From Citrobacter amalonaticus Y19 (GTDB lineage Bacteria > Pseudomonadota > Gammaproteobacteria > Enterobacterales > Enterobacteriaceae), in contig NZ_CP011132.1 of NCBI RefSeq assembly GCF_000981805.1, forward strand, positions 2,604,001 through 2,668,000: a stretch of DNA of 64,000 nucleotides, given 5' to 3'. The translations under genes and the position numbers were made by a program. Positions 25,618 to 33,918 of the stretch are shown here, piece by piece; the first letter of the stretch is position 1; each line of letters opens with the position of its first letter. Under the pieces are notes generated by a model. It searched no databases and had not been told where the DNA came from. It was given only the letters and a program-made list of their open reading frames with translations.

Positions 25618-26376
25618 TCAGAGACGCAGAATCTGAGCCAGACAGTCCACCACGCCCGCGGGATTTTCCCGATGCGCGTTGTGTCCGGCGTTACGAATCA
25701 CATGGCGGGTCGCCGCTAACTCCGTCGCGAGGGCGCAGAATTTGCTGTCACGTTCACCACATAAATAATAAAACGGAAATGCGCGCGCGTTGAGCGCATC
25801 GCGTAAATCAGGCTGGACCGCCAGCGAAGTGGCCTCCAGCATTGCCGCCAGCGTTTCGCCGTTATTCTGGCTACGCAGTGCCACCAGCGCTTCTCGTTGC
25901 TGTGCGTTCAGCGAGGCAAACACCGGCTGCTGATACCAGTCAGTAAACACGTCAGCCAGCGCGTCATGGCGAAAACGTTCCGCCCAGTGATGGTCAGAAC
26001 GTCGGCGCGCGTCGCGTTCAGCGTCGCTTTGCAGTCCCGGATGACCGCCTTCAACCACCAGGCCGCAAAGCCCCGGCATTCCCTGACAGGCCGCCATCAT
26101 CGCCACTCTGCCGCCGAGCGAATATCCCACCAGCCAATAGTTTAGTATGTTGTAACTAAGAAGAGTATTACACAGCAAGGCAGTGACATCGGCAAATCCG
26201 CTGACGCGAATTTCCGCCGATCCGCCGTGACCGGGTAAGTCTACATACAGTCGGGAAAAGCCTGCAAGCTGCTCGCCAACCGTCTGCCACTCCTGGCCGT
26301 CACCCGAAAATCCGTGCAGAAAAACCAGCCAGGGCGAACCTGGTTGGGCGTCTTTTGCCTGCGCGTGCAGGATCAT
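25618..26376 (-). CDS. menH: SHCHC synthase MenH
   Basis: Alpha/beta-hydrolase-fold lyase that removes pyruvate from SEPHCHC to give 2-succinyl-6-hydroxy-2,4-cyclohexadiene-1-carboxylate. The protein has 252 residues, the family length. The N-terminal FLHGFSGDGQEW forms the oxyanion region, the nucleophile serine lies in VGYSLGGRVAMM, and the catalytic histidine in NAGHNAHRENP near the C terminus, with Asp in LCGERDSKF. It overlaps menD by four bases and precedes menB by 14, so it belongs to one transcript. Confidence 0.96.
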   Translation of the reverse strand: MILHAQAKDAQPGSPWLVFLHGFSGDGQEWQTVGEQLAGFSRLYVDLPGHGGSAEIRVSGFADVTALLCNTLLSYNILNYWLVGYSLGGRVAMMAACQGMPGLCGLVVEGGHPGLQSDAERDARRRSDHHWAERFRHDALADVFTDWYQQPVFASLNAQQREALVALRSQNNGETLAAMLEATSLAVQPDLRDALNARAFPFYYLCGERDSKFCALATELAATRHVIRNAGHNAHRENPAGVVDCLAQILRL

Positions 26377-28043
26377 AGATGGCTTACCTGCGCCAGGAGC
26401 TGTTGCAACGTTTGTGTACCGTCAGTGTCGTTGACCACCAGTTCAATCACCGTGGTTGCAGGCGTACGCCATGCACCCGCCAGCGCCGCCTCCAGTTCAT
26501 CCCAGCTTTCCGGGCGATGGTACTTGAGGTTGAACATCGCGGCAGCGTGTTCAAAATGGACATTCTGCGGCATCAGGTAGAAGCGTTCACGTTCGCTCTG
26601 CGGCGTGGGCAGCAGCGAGAAAATCTGCCCGCCGTTATTGTTCACCACAATCAGTACGAACGGCGCGGAAACCTGGCGTAGCAAGGCTAACGCATTGAGG
26701 TCGTACAACGCCGACAAATCACCCACGATCGCCAGCGTCGATTTCGCGCTGGCGCGCTGCACACCGGCGGCCGTCGATAACAGACCATCAATGCCGCTGG
26801 CCCCACGATTACTGTAAACCGGGTAACCGGCCGGGAGTTTTGACAGCGCATCAATCAGGCGCACCACCAGGCTGTTGCCGACAAAAAGCTGCCCTTGTTC
26901 AGGCAGATAGTCACGAATACGATGCGCCAGTTGCGCCTCGCCAAAGGTATCCCGACGCGCCACCACGGCCTGCCAGGCCTGCTCCGCCAGACGCGGGATG
27001 TCGACACACCACGGCTGACGTTTTTCCGCTGGATGCAGTTCCAGCCAGTCGCCGATTTTTGCGACCAGACGACGACCACGATGATGCGCCGGATCCAGCC
27101 GTCCTTCGATATTATCGACAATCCAGTACTCTTGCGGCTCACAGTTTGCCTGCCATTGCAGTAAGCGCTTTCCGGTCAGGCTGCTCCCCAGTTGCACCAC
27201 AATCTGCGCCTGCTGGAGTTCCGTCACCGCCTTCGCATTACCGAGCCAGAGATCGGCGCAGGGAAGCGGCTGTCCGGTTTGCGACAGCACATCGCCAATC
27301 AGCGGCCAGCCTAACGTCTGTGCCCACTGCGCCACTTTTTTGCCCTCTTCCGCGCTCATTCGCCCGGCGATGACAACGCCGCGTTTTTGGCGCCAGAAGA
27401 ACCAGTCGCGCTGCTTGTCGCTTTCCAGCCGACGCGCTTCGCGCAGCCAGGGCTTGTCATCCTGCCACCAGTCGCCGAGGCGCTGCTGCCAGGCCAGACC
27501 GGTCTCATCCATCTCGCCATACAGCGGTTCGGCAAACGGACAGTTGATGTGTATCGCGCCAGCATGCAGCGAGGCCAGCGCATTATCGATGGTCGACACC
27601 AGCCAGCGGGCCGGAATGTCCTGCGTCGGACGCGGGAGGGAAAGCGTTTGTGACGGATGCGACGCAAACATGCCCGCCTGGCGAATCGCCTGGTTCGCGC
27701 CACAGTCAATCAGTTCAGGGGGACGGTCAGCCGTCAGGAGAATCAGTTTTTCACCGGTCAGCCCCGCTTCAATCAGTGCCGGATAAAGGTTAGCAACCGC
27801 CGTACCAGAGGTCACGATCACGGCAACGGGCTGTTTGCTCACCTTTGCCAGTCCCAGCGCCAGATGGCCAAGACCACGCTCATCAAAATGGGTGTGGTGA
27901 ATAAAGGCCGAATTTTCCGCCGCCGCCAGGGTGAGCGGCGTGGAACGAGAGCCAGGGGCAATACAAACATGCCTGACACCGTGGCGAGTTAATGCTTCCA
28001 GAATGACCGCCGCCCAGCGTCGGTTAAATGCGCTTACTGACAT
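26373..28043 (-). CDS. menD: SEPHCHC synthase MenD (thiamine diphosphate enzyme)
   Basis: Thiamine-diphosphate-dependent enzyme that joins 2-oxoglutarate to isochorismate, the first committed step of menaquinone synthesis. I chose MSVSAFNRRWAAVILEALTR at 28043, giving 556 residues as in E. coli; the ATG at 28061 adds six residues. The N-terminal domain has APGSRSTPLTLAAAE and VTSGTAVANLYPALIEAG with the cofactor-activating glutamate region. The C-terminal thiamine diphosphate motif runs from VGDLSALYDLNALALL to VNNNGGQIFS. It overlaps menH by four bases and lies 84 bases after menF. Confidence 0.97.
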   Translation of the reverse strand: MSVSAFNRRWAAVILEALTRHGVRHVCIAPGSRSTPLTLAAAENSAFIHHTHFDERGLGHLALGLAKVSKQPVAVIVTSGTAVANLYPALIEAGLTGEKLILLTADRPPELIDCGANQAIRQAGMFASHPSQTLSLPRPTQDIPARWLVSTIDNALASLHAGAIHINCPFAEPLYGEMDETGLAWQQRLGDWWQDDKPWLREARRLESDKQRDWFFWRQKRGVVIAGRMSAEEGKKVAQWAQTLGWPLIGDVLSQTGQPLPCADLWLGNAKAVTELQQAQIVVQLGSSLTGKRLLQWQANCEPQEYWIVDNIEGRLDPAHHRGRRLVAKIGDWLELHPAEKRQPWCVDIPRLAEQAWQAVVARRDTFGEAQLAHRIRDYLPEQGQLFVGNSLVVRLIDALSKLPAGYPVYSNRGASGIDGLLSTAAGVQRASAKSTLAIVGDLSALYDLNALALLRQVSAPFVLIVVNNNGGQIFSLLPTPQSERERFYLMPQNVHFEHAAAMFNLKYHRPESWDELEAALAGAWRTPATTVIELVVNDTDGTQTLQQLLAQVSHL

Positions 28044-28127
28044 GAGATTGTCCGGTATCAATATTGCGACTCAGTATAAAGAACGGAAAAAAGGGATTAT
28101 TGATATGAATCGGGAATATGTGACTCA

Positions 28128-29426
28128 TTATCCATCCATCTGTAACAAAGATCGCAGGCCAGCGGCTTTATTGTCGATTTCCTGCCACTCCTGCTCAGGA
28201 TCTGACCCGCGAACAATCCCCGCGCCAGCATACAGTCTAACCACGTTATTGCTAATTTTCGCCGATCGCAGCGAGACACAAAATTCGCTTTGCTGTAATG
28301 ACAGATAGCCCGCCGACCCGGCGTACCATTCCCGCGCAAAAGGTTCATGCTGCTGAATAAACGCCCGCGCCCGTTCGCGGGGGATCCCGGCGACGGCCGC
28401 CGTCGGCTGCAACTGCAGTAAACACAGCGTGTCGTCCGCCTGATTCAGCGCCGTCCAGATGCAGCGTCGCAGATGCTGCACTTTTCGCAACCGCAGCACC
28501 TGCGGCGGCAAAACGTCCAGCGAATGGGTGTAGTCTTGCAGGCGCTGACAGATATCCTCGACCACCAGCATATTTTCGCGCTGGTTTTTGTCGTCTTTCA
28601 TCAGCCATTCGCCCAGTTGCCAGGCCTTATAATCATCAGGATGATTCGCCACCGTCCCGGCGAGCGCCTCGGTGCGTAGCGCGGTATCACGCCGACGCCA
28701 GAGACGTTCCGGAGACGAGCCCAGGAACGCGCGCTCGGCGCAAAAGGCCATGTAAAAATGGTAGCAGTTCAGATTCAAACGGCGGCTTGAGGCCATGACG
28801 GCAGCGGCATTCACCGGGCGAGAAAATTGCAGATCGCTGGCTCGCGCCAGCACCACTTTATCCAGTTCGCCGTCGGCTATCGTCTGAGTGGCCTGCTCAA
28901 TCAGGTTTATCCAGCCCGCTTTTTCAGGCCAGTGCTGTTCACCCGTTTTGCTCAGACGCAGCGTCGGCAACGCTTTTACGCTCGTCAGCGAGGCCAGGAA
29001 GGTCAGCGCCCGATCAGCATCCTCGCGCAGAGAAAAATCACTCCACAGATGCAGACGCAGTACCGCTACGCCCGCACAGCGGCGCCACTCAAGGCGCGGT
29101 AACACCAGGTTGCCCTGCTGAGGGTCGAACGCGTTCAGCCCCCAGATACGCAGGTCGGTTTGCTGCGGATGTTGACGAAGAAAGCGTTGCGCCTCATCGA
29201 GCGAGGAAAAAGGGGCAACGACGCCCAGCACGGCGGCCTCTTCATCGCCGTTGCGCTGCTGCCAGTAAAATTGCGGATAAATGGACTGACTTGCCAGCCA
29301 GCTTAACGCATCGAAGGCGTCATTAAGGGGAAAAGGGACATCGAGAACCCGAATGCCTGGTGCCGCCGGGATCGCCTGCGACAAAAGACGCGTCAGACCT
29401 TCCAGCGCAGTAGTGAGTGAATGCAC
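28128..29426 (-). CDS. menF: Isochorismate synthase MenF
   Basis: Chorismate-binding enzyme that makes isochorismate for menaquinone. The 432 residues begin at a GTG (MHSLTTALEGL), preceded by GGGAGAGG, and match the 431-residue E. coli protein. The C-terminal chorismate-binding domain (about 180-425) holds ELDKVVLARASDL, LGSSPERLWRR, TEALAGTVANH, LQPTAAVAG and GYLSLQQSEFCVSLRSA, all family motifs. It is first in the men operon. A TATAAT at 29455-29460 and a hairpin at 29461-29490 lie just upstream. Confidence 0.96.
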   Translation of the reverse strand: MHSLTTALEGLTRLLSQAIPAAPGIRVLDVPFPLNDAFDALSWLASQSIYPQFYWQQRNGDEEAAVLGVVAPFSSLDEAQRFLRQHPQQTDLRIWGLNAFDPQQGNLVLPRLEWRRCAGVAVLRLHLWSDFSLREDADRALTFLASLTSVKALPTLRLSKTGEQHWPEKAGWINLIEQATQTIADGELDKVVLARASDLQFSRPVNAAAVMASSRRLNLNCYHFYMAFCAERAFLGSSPERLWRRRDTALRTEALAGTVANHPDDYKAWQLGEWLMKDDKNQRENMLVVEDICQRLQDYTHSLDVLPPQVLRLRKVQHLRRCIWTALNQADDTLCLLQLQPTAAVAGIPRERARAFIQQHEPFAREWYAGSAGYLSLQQSEFCVSLRSAKISNNVVRLYAGAGIVRGSDPEQEWQEIDNKAAGLRSLLQMDG

Positions 29427-29454
29427 GCGGACCTCTCCCTGTTAAAAACCTCAC

Positions 29455-29490
29455 ATTATACGGGGTACTGCGGAAAAAAAGCAGTACCCC
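29455..29490 (-). promoter_or_regulatory. menF promoter candidate with overlapping hairpin
   Basis: On the reverse strand a perfect TATAAT (29455-29460) lies about 30 bases before menF. Just upstream, GGGGTACTGC and GCAGTACCCC (29462-29490) form a 10-bp perfect stem whose loop is a T-rich run. The hairpin may be the end of the elaB transcript or a regulator site covering the -35 area. Confidence 0.5.
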
Positions 29491-29523
29491 AGTTTAGGGA
29501 GTCAATGCGATCACGGTTTCAGG

Positions 29524-29829
29524 TTAGCGTCGTGCCAGCAGTAAGCCGAGCACCAGTCCGACCGTTGCGCCAACGCCAATCCCCTGCCAGGGCTTTTCGT
29601 GCACATAGTCATCCGCGCGATAAACCGCCTGCCTGGCGCGATAATAGTAACTATCTGACGCCTGGCTTACGCGATTTTTGACCTCCTCCAGCGCCTGTTC
29701 CGCCCGCGCTTTCAGTTCAATGTATTTTTGATCGGCAGGATCCCCTGAGGAACGCAGCACCTCTTCCAGCGTTTCACTCAGCAACGTCAGGTCGTCATCA
29801 ATACGCGAATCACCAAATTGATAAGACAT
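29524..29829 (-). CDS. elaB: Stress-response tail-anchored protein ElaB
   Basis: A 101-residue protein of the DUF883 family, attached to the inner membrane by its C terminus and associated with ribosomes and stress resistance in E. coli. The N-terminal 75 residues are charged and helical (ETLEEVLRSSGDPADQKYIE). Residues 82-99 are a glycine-rich hydrophobic anchor (GIGVGATVGLVLGLLLA) followed by two arginines. It is alone on its strand, with AGAACGAG before the ATG. Family and synteny make the call firm, while the exact molecular role remains open. Confidence 0.95.
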   Translation of the reverse strand: MSYQFGDSRIDDDLTLLSETLEEVLRSSGDPADQKYIELKARAEQALEEVKNRVSQASDSYYYRARQAVYRADDYVHEKPWQGIGVGATVGLVLGLLLARR

Positions 29830-29883
29830 TCTCGTTCTCCATGTTAGTAAAACCTGCCCCTAACTATAGACAACGACTGAGGA

Positions 29884-30345
29884 TCACGCCCGAATCGCTT
29901 CGCGCGCCATCCCCACATGAAGGATGCCATCTTCATCGTACACGTCAGTGACCGGCGTAAAACCAAATCGCGCGTAGAACGCCTGCAAATGTGCCTGTGC
30001 GCCCAGATACAGCGCCTTCTCCGGCCAGTGTTGCTGGCAGGACGCCAGCGCCTGCGCCATCAGGTTTTGTCCCAGTTTTTCACCACGTAACGCTTCACTG
30101 ACGATCACCCGTCCAATCACGACGGGTTCCAGATCTTCTCCACTTTTCAGAATCCTCGCATACGCCACCAGTTCACCGTCATGCCAGCCGAGGATATGGC
30201 GGTTTTCACCCACCAGGTCGTCGCCGTCCACATCAAGATAGGGGCAGTTCTGCTCGACAACAAACACGGCGCAGCGCAGTTTTAATAACGCATAGAGTTG
30301 AGGGACTGTTAATTCCGAATGATGCAGATCTTGCCAGGTAATCAT
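29884..30345 (-). CDS. elaA: GNAT-family N-acetyltransferase ElaA
   Basis: Putative acyl-CoA-dependent acetyltransferase of unknown substrate. The start MITWQDLHHSELTVPQLYAL at 30345 follows AAGGAG and gives 153 residues, the E. coli length; the longer frame from 30396 adds 17 residues without support. The GNAT acetyl-CoA motif is seen in IGRVIVSEALRGEKLGQNLM (about residues 80-99), followed by LGAQAHLQAFYARFGF. It is divergent from rbn, with 66 bases between the two start codons, and is 54 bases upstream of elaB on the same strand. Confidence 0.93.
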   Translation of the reverse strand: MITWQDLHHSELTVPQLYALLKLRCAVFVVEQNCPYLDVDGDDLVGENRHILGWHDGELVAYARILKSGEDLEPVVIGRVIVSEALRGEKLGQNLMAQALASCQQHWPEKALYLGAQAHLQAFYARFGFTPVTDVYDEDGILHVGMAREAIRA

Positions 30346-30411
30346 CGTGCGCTCCTTTTTCCGTAAACGATTTATACTAGCCAGATTATTTTTCAAAAGT
30401 GTAATGAAATT

Positions 30412-31329
30412 ATGGAATTTCTCTTTTTAGGTACTTCGGCAGGCGTTCCCACGCGTGCCCGTAACGTGACGGCCATGTTGCTGCATCATCAGCACCCAAC
30501 GCAGCCCGCACTGTGGCTGTTTGACTGTGGTGAAGGCACACAGCATCAGATGTTGAGCACGGCACATCATCCCGGCAAGATTGAGCGGATTTTCATCAGC
30601 CATCTGCACGGCGATCATCTGTTCGGTTTACCGGGTCTATTGTGCAGTCGTTCGATGGCGGGCAATGCTCACCCGCTGACGCTTTACGGCCCGAAAGGGC
30701 TGCGCGAGTTTACGGAAACCGCGCTGCGCCTGAGCGGTTCCTGGACCGACTATCCGCTGGAAATCGTCGAAATCACCGCCGGGGAAATTCTCGATGACGG
30801 GCTGCGAAAAGTGACGGCTTACCCGCTTGAACATCCGCTGGAATGCTACGGCTACCGCGTTGAAGAGCATGACAAACCCGGCGCGCTGAATGCCAGAGCG
30901 CTAAAAGCCGCAGGGGTGAAAGTCGGCCCCTGGTTTCAGGATCTGAAAGCAGGCAAAACTGTCACCCTAGAAGACGGCAGTGTGATATGCGGGGTGGATT
31001 TTCTTGCTCCGGCGACGCCCGGCAAAGCGGTTGCGATTTTTGGCGACACCGCCCCCTGTGCATCCTCGCTTGCGCTGGCGAAAGGGGTTGATGTGATGAT
31101 TCACGAAACCACGCTGGATACGTCTATGGAAGAAAAAGCCAACAGCCGTGGACACAGTTCCACCCGTCAGGCGGCGCTGCTGGCGCGCGAGGCCGCGGTC
31201 GGGAAGCTCATCATGACGCACGTCAGTTCACGCTATGACGCCGCGGGCTGCCAGCGACTGCTGGCAGAGTGTCAGGCAATCTTTCCAGCCACGGAACTTG
31301 CCGACGATTTCGCCGTTTTCACGGTTTAG
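30412..31329 (+). CDS. rbn: Ribonuclease BN (RNase Z homologue)
   Basis: Zinc-dependent metallo-beta-lactamase-fold nuclease that trims tRNA 3' ends, with exo- and endonuclease activity in E. coli. The protein has 305 residues, the family length. The metal-binding signature SHLHGDH gives His64, His66, Asp68 and His69. Other histidines lie in AYPLEHPLECYGYR, FGDTAP and MIHETTLD, and in THVSSRYD near the end, as expected for the two-zinc site. It starts at an ATG shared with the short divergent region before elaA. Also called elaC or rnz. Confidence 0.97.
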   Translation: MEFLFLGTSAGVPTRARNVTAMLLHHQHPTQPALWLFDCGEGTQHQMLSTAHHPGKIERIFISHLHGDHLFGLPGLLCSRSMAGNAHPLTLYGPKGLREFTETALRLSGSWTDYPLEIVEITAGEILDDGLRKVTAYPLEHPLECYGYRVEEHDKPGALNARALKAAGVKVGPWFQDLKAGKTVTLEDGSVICGVDFLAPATPGKAVAIFGDTAPCASSLALAKGVDVMIHETTLDTSMEEKANSRGHSSTRQAALLAREAAVGKLIMTHVSSRYDAAGCQRLLAECQAIFPATELADDFAVFTV

Positions 31330-31332
31330 TGC

Positions 31333-31359
31333 TCCATTTTTCACTCTCAGTGCCGATAA
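31333..31359 (+). promoter_or_regulatory. Candidate sigma-28 (FliA) promoter of cheV
   Basis: GCCGATAA at 31352-31359 is an exact match to the flagellar sigma-28 -10 element, 34 bases before the cheV start. The -35 area at the usual spacing (31333-31340) keeps TTT at its 3' end but is otherwise weak. Confidence 0.6.
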
Positions 31360-31392
31360 CAGTAAAAACGCAGTATTCACACTGAGGACAGA

Positions 31393-32397
31393 ATGGATAA
31401 TTTCCAGAAAGATATCGATGACAGGGCGAATCTGACCCTGTCCAACCGCTTTGAATTGCTGCTGTTTCGTCTGGGAAACTCCCTGCACGAACAGAAGTCT
31501 GAGCTGTTTGGCATTAACGTGTTCAAATTGCGCGAAATTGTACCCATGCCAGCCTTTACCCGTCCGGCGGGGATGAAAGCCCCCCTGCTGGGAATGGTCA
31601 ACATTCGCGACCAGGTCATTCCGGTCATTGATCTCCCCGCCGTTGCCGGTTGCAAGCCGGAGAATGGGCTCAACATTCTGTTGATCACCGAATACGCCCG
31701 CAGCGTGCAGGCCTTCGCCGTTGAGTCGGTAGAAAACATCATGCGGCTGGACTGGAAGCAGGTACACACTGCCGAGAAAGCGGTAAACGGCCGCTATATC
31801 ACCAGTATCGCCTGTCTGGATGAAGACAAAGAGACCAACAACCTGGCGCTGGTGCTCGACGTGGAGCAAATTCTGTATGACATCGTGCCGTCGAATCATG
31901 ACCTGCGCGCAACGGAACTGAAAACCAATAAGTTTAATATCACCCCCGGTGCCGTCGCCATTGTCGCGGAAGACTCCCGCGTGGCCCGCGCGATGCTGGA
32001 GAAAGGTCTGACGGCGATGGAGATTCCCCATCAGATGCACATCACCGGTAAAGATGCGTGGGACAAAATCCAGCAACTGGCGCAGGAAGCAGAAGCGGAA
32101 GGCAAAGCTGTCAGCGAGAAGATCGCGCTGGTGCTCACCGATCTTGAAATGCCTGAGATGGATGGCTTCACCCTGACCCGGAAAATCAAAACCGACGAGC
32201 GGCTGAAGAAGATCCCGGTGGTCATTCACTCCTCCCTCTCCGGCAGCGCCAACGAAGATCACATCCGCAAAGTCAAAGCCGATGGCTACGTGGCGAAGTT
32301 TGAGGTAAACGAACTGTCATCCGTTATTCAGGAAGTGATGGACCGTGCGGCGCAAAACGTCAGCGGCCCGCTGGTCAGCCGTCAGCGGATTGCCTGA
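31393..32397 (+). CDS. cheV: Chemotaxis coupling protein CheV
   Basis: Scaffold of chemoreceptor arrays: a CheW-like domain (about residues 20-165) that couples receptors to CheA, fused to a response-regulator receiver domain (about 185-325) that CheA can phosphorylate. The receiver phosphate site is Asp250 in LTDLEMPEMDGF, and the CheW part has MLGMVNIRDQVIPVIDLP. The 334-residue protein sits alone, far from other chemotaxis genes in the window, as in Salmonella; K-12 lacks it here. A flagellar sigma-28-like promoter precedes it and a bidirectional terminator shared with nuoN follows. Confidence 0.94.
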   Translation: MDNFQKDIDDRANLTLSNRFELLLFRLGNSLHEQKSELFGINVFKLREIVPMPAFTRPAGMKAPLLGMVNIRDQVIPVIDLPAVAGCKPENGLNILLITEYARSVQAFAVESVENIMRLDWKQVHTAEKAVNGRYITSIACLDEDKETNNLALVLDVEQILYDIVPSNHDLRATELKTNKFNITPGAVAIVAEDSRVARAMLEKGLTAMEIPHQMHITGKDAWDKIQQLAQEAEAEGKAVSEKIALVLTDLEMPEMDGFTLTRKIKTDERLKKIPVVIHSSLSGSANEDHIRKVKADGYVAKFEVNELSSVIQEVMDRAAQNVSGPLVSRQRIA

Positions 32398-32411
32398 AGA
32401 TTACCGCCCAT

Positions 32412-32438
32412 AAAAAAACCCGCCGAGGCGGGTTTTTT
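32412..32438. terminator. Bidirectional terminator between cheV and nuoN
   Basis: AAAAAAACCCGCC, GAGG and CGGGTTTTTT form a hairpin with an A-tract on one side and a T-tract on the other, so it can end cheV on the plus strand and the nuo operon on the minus strand. Confidence 0.92.
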
Positions 32439-32454
32439 CGTTTCTGCTTTTCGC

Positions 32455-33912
32455 TTACATCAGCGGTGCGGCTAACTGCACAATGCTGATCAGCGGCTGC
32501 GGGTAGACCCCGAGGATCAGCACCAGCAGCGCGGAGATAAGCACCACAATACCACCCGCGCTGTATTGCCAGTTAGACGGCGCATCGCGGTTAAGCTGCT
32601 GCGGCGCGCTCAGGTACAGACTCACGGCAACGCGCAGGTAGTAGTACAAACCAATCGCGGAACCGACCACCACAGCGGCAACCAGCCACCACAGGTGCGC
32701 CTGCACACCGACTGCCAGCACGTAGAACTTACCGATAAAGCCCAGCGTCATCGGGATACCGGCCAGAGACAGCATCATCACCGTCATCACTGCCGCGAGG
32801 ATCGGACGATGCCAGAACAGACCTCGGTAGGAGAACAGAGAATCGGCATCCGGGCCACGATACGGGCTGGACATCAGGCTGACTACGCCGAATGCGCCGA
32901 GGCTGCTGAACAGGTAACCGGCGAGGTAAACGCCGACCGCTTCCATTGACATCTCACCGCTCTGCAGAGCAATCAGTGCCACCAGCAGGTAGCCAAGGTG
33001 GGAGATAGACGAGTAACCGAGCAGACGCTTGATGTTGGTCTGACTCAGCGCCATCAGGTTACCGAAGATGATGGAGGCAAAGGCAATCACGCCCAGCACC
33101 ACGCGAACCGCTTCACTGTTGCCAACCGGCGCGTACAGGAACAGGCGCATCACCACACCGAAGATAGCGATTTTGCTCGCCGTCGCCAGGAAGGTGGACA
33201 CCGGAGCCGGTGCGCCCTGATAGACGTCTGGCGTCCAGAGGTGGAACGGAACCAGCGAGAGTTTAAAGCCCAGACCCACAATCATCATCCCAAAGCCCGC
33301 CAGCAGCAGCGGCTCGTTCAGCATACCGTCGCCGAGGCTCTTACCGAGCGCGACAAACGACAGGTTGCCAGACTGCGCGTACACCAGCGCCATACCGAAC
33401 AGCAGGAATGAAGAGGCGGCAGCAGACAGGATGGTGTATTTGATACTGGCTTCAAGCGATCGTTTCTGGCGGAACGCATAACCCACCAGGCCAAACAGCG
33501 GCAGGGAGATAAGCTCGATACCGAGGAACAGCGCCGCCAGATGATTCGCGTTCGCCAGCAGAATACCGCCCAGTGCGGCAATCAGCACCAGCAGGTAGAA
33601 CTCTTCCCGGTTGTCGTCATAACCTTCCAGCCATGGGTAGGCAAAGGTACAGGTCGCCAGACTTGCCAGCAGAACCAGTCCGGTGTAGAGCATCGCGAAA
33701 CCGTCAACTCGCATCAGCGGGGTGACATCCATCGCGCCAGCCTGGCCAACAAACCAGAGCGAAACCAGCGCGGCGTTAAGCCCAATGACCGACAGCGTGG
33801 CATTGAGGAAGTGATTGCGTCGCCACGCAATGGAGAGCATCACAACCACCACCGTCAAGCCGACGATCAGCAGCGGTAGCAGCGCAATCAGGTGTTGTGG
33901 AGTTATTGTCAT
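32455..33912 (-). CDS. nuoN: NADH-quinone oxidoreductase subunit N
   Basis: Membrane subunit of respiratory complex I, one of three antiporter-like proton-pumping subunits. The 485-residue protein has about 14 hydrophobic helices. Conserved charged residues of the family are visible in LFLGIELISLPLFGLVG, RQKRSLEASIKYTIL and FKLSLVPFHLWTPDVYQGAP. It is the last gene of the nuo operon, six bases after nuoM, and ends before a bidirectional terminator. Confidence 0.98.
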   Translation of the reverse strand: MTITPQHLIALLPLLIVGLTVVVVMLSIAWRRNHFLNATLSVIGLNAALVSLWFVGQAGAMDVTPLMRVDGFAMLYTGLVLLASLATCTFAYPWLEGYDDNREEFYLLVLIAALGGILLANANHLAALFLGIELISLPLFGLVGYAFRQKRSLEASIKYTILSAAASSFLLFGMALVYAQSGNLSFVALGKSLGDGMLNEPLLLAGFGMMIVGLGFKLSLVPFHLWTPDVYQGAPAPVSTFLATASKIAIFGVVMRLFLYAPVGNSEAVRVVLGVIAFASIIFGNLMALSQTNIKRLLGYSSISHLGYLLVALIALQSGEMSMEAVGVYLAGYLFSSLGAFGVVSLMSSPYRGPDADSLFSYRGLFWHRPILAAVMTVMMLSLAGIPMTLGFIGKFYVLAVGVQAHLWWLVAAVVVGSAIGLYYYLRVAVSLYLSAPQQLNRDAPSNWQYSAGGIVVLISALLVLILGVYPQPLISIVQLAAPLM

Positions 33913-33918
33913 GGCGAT

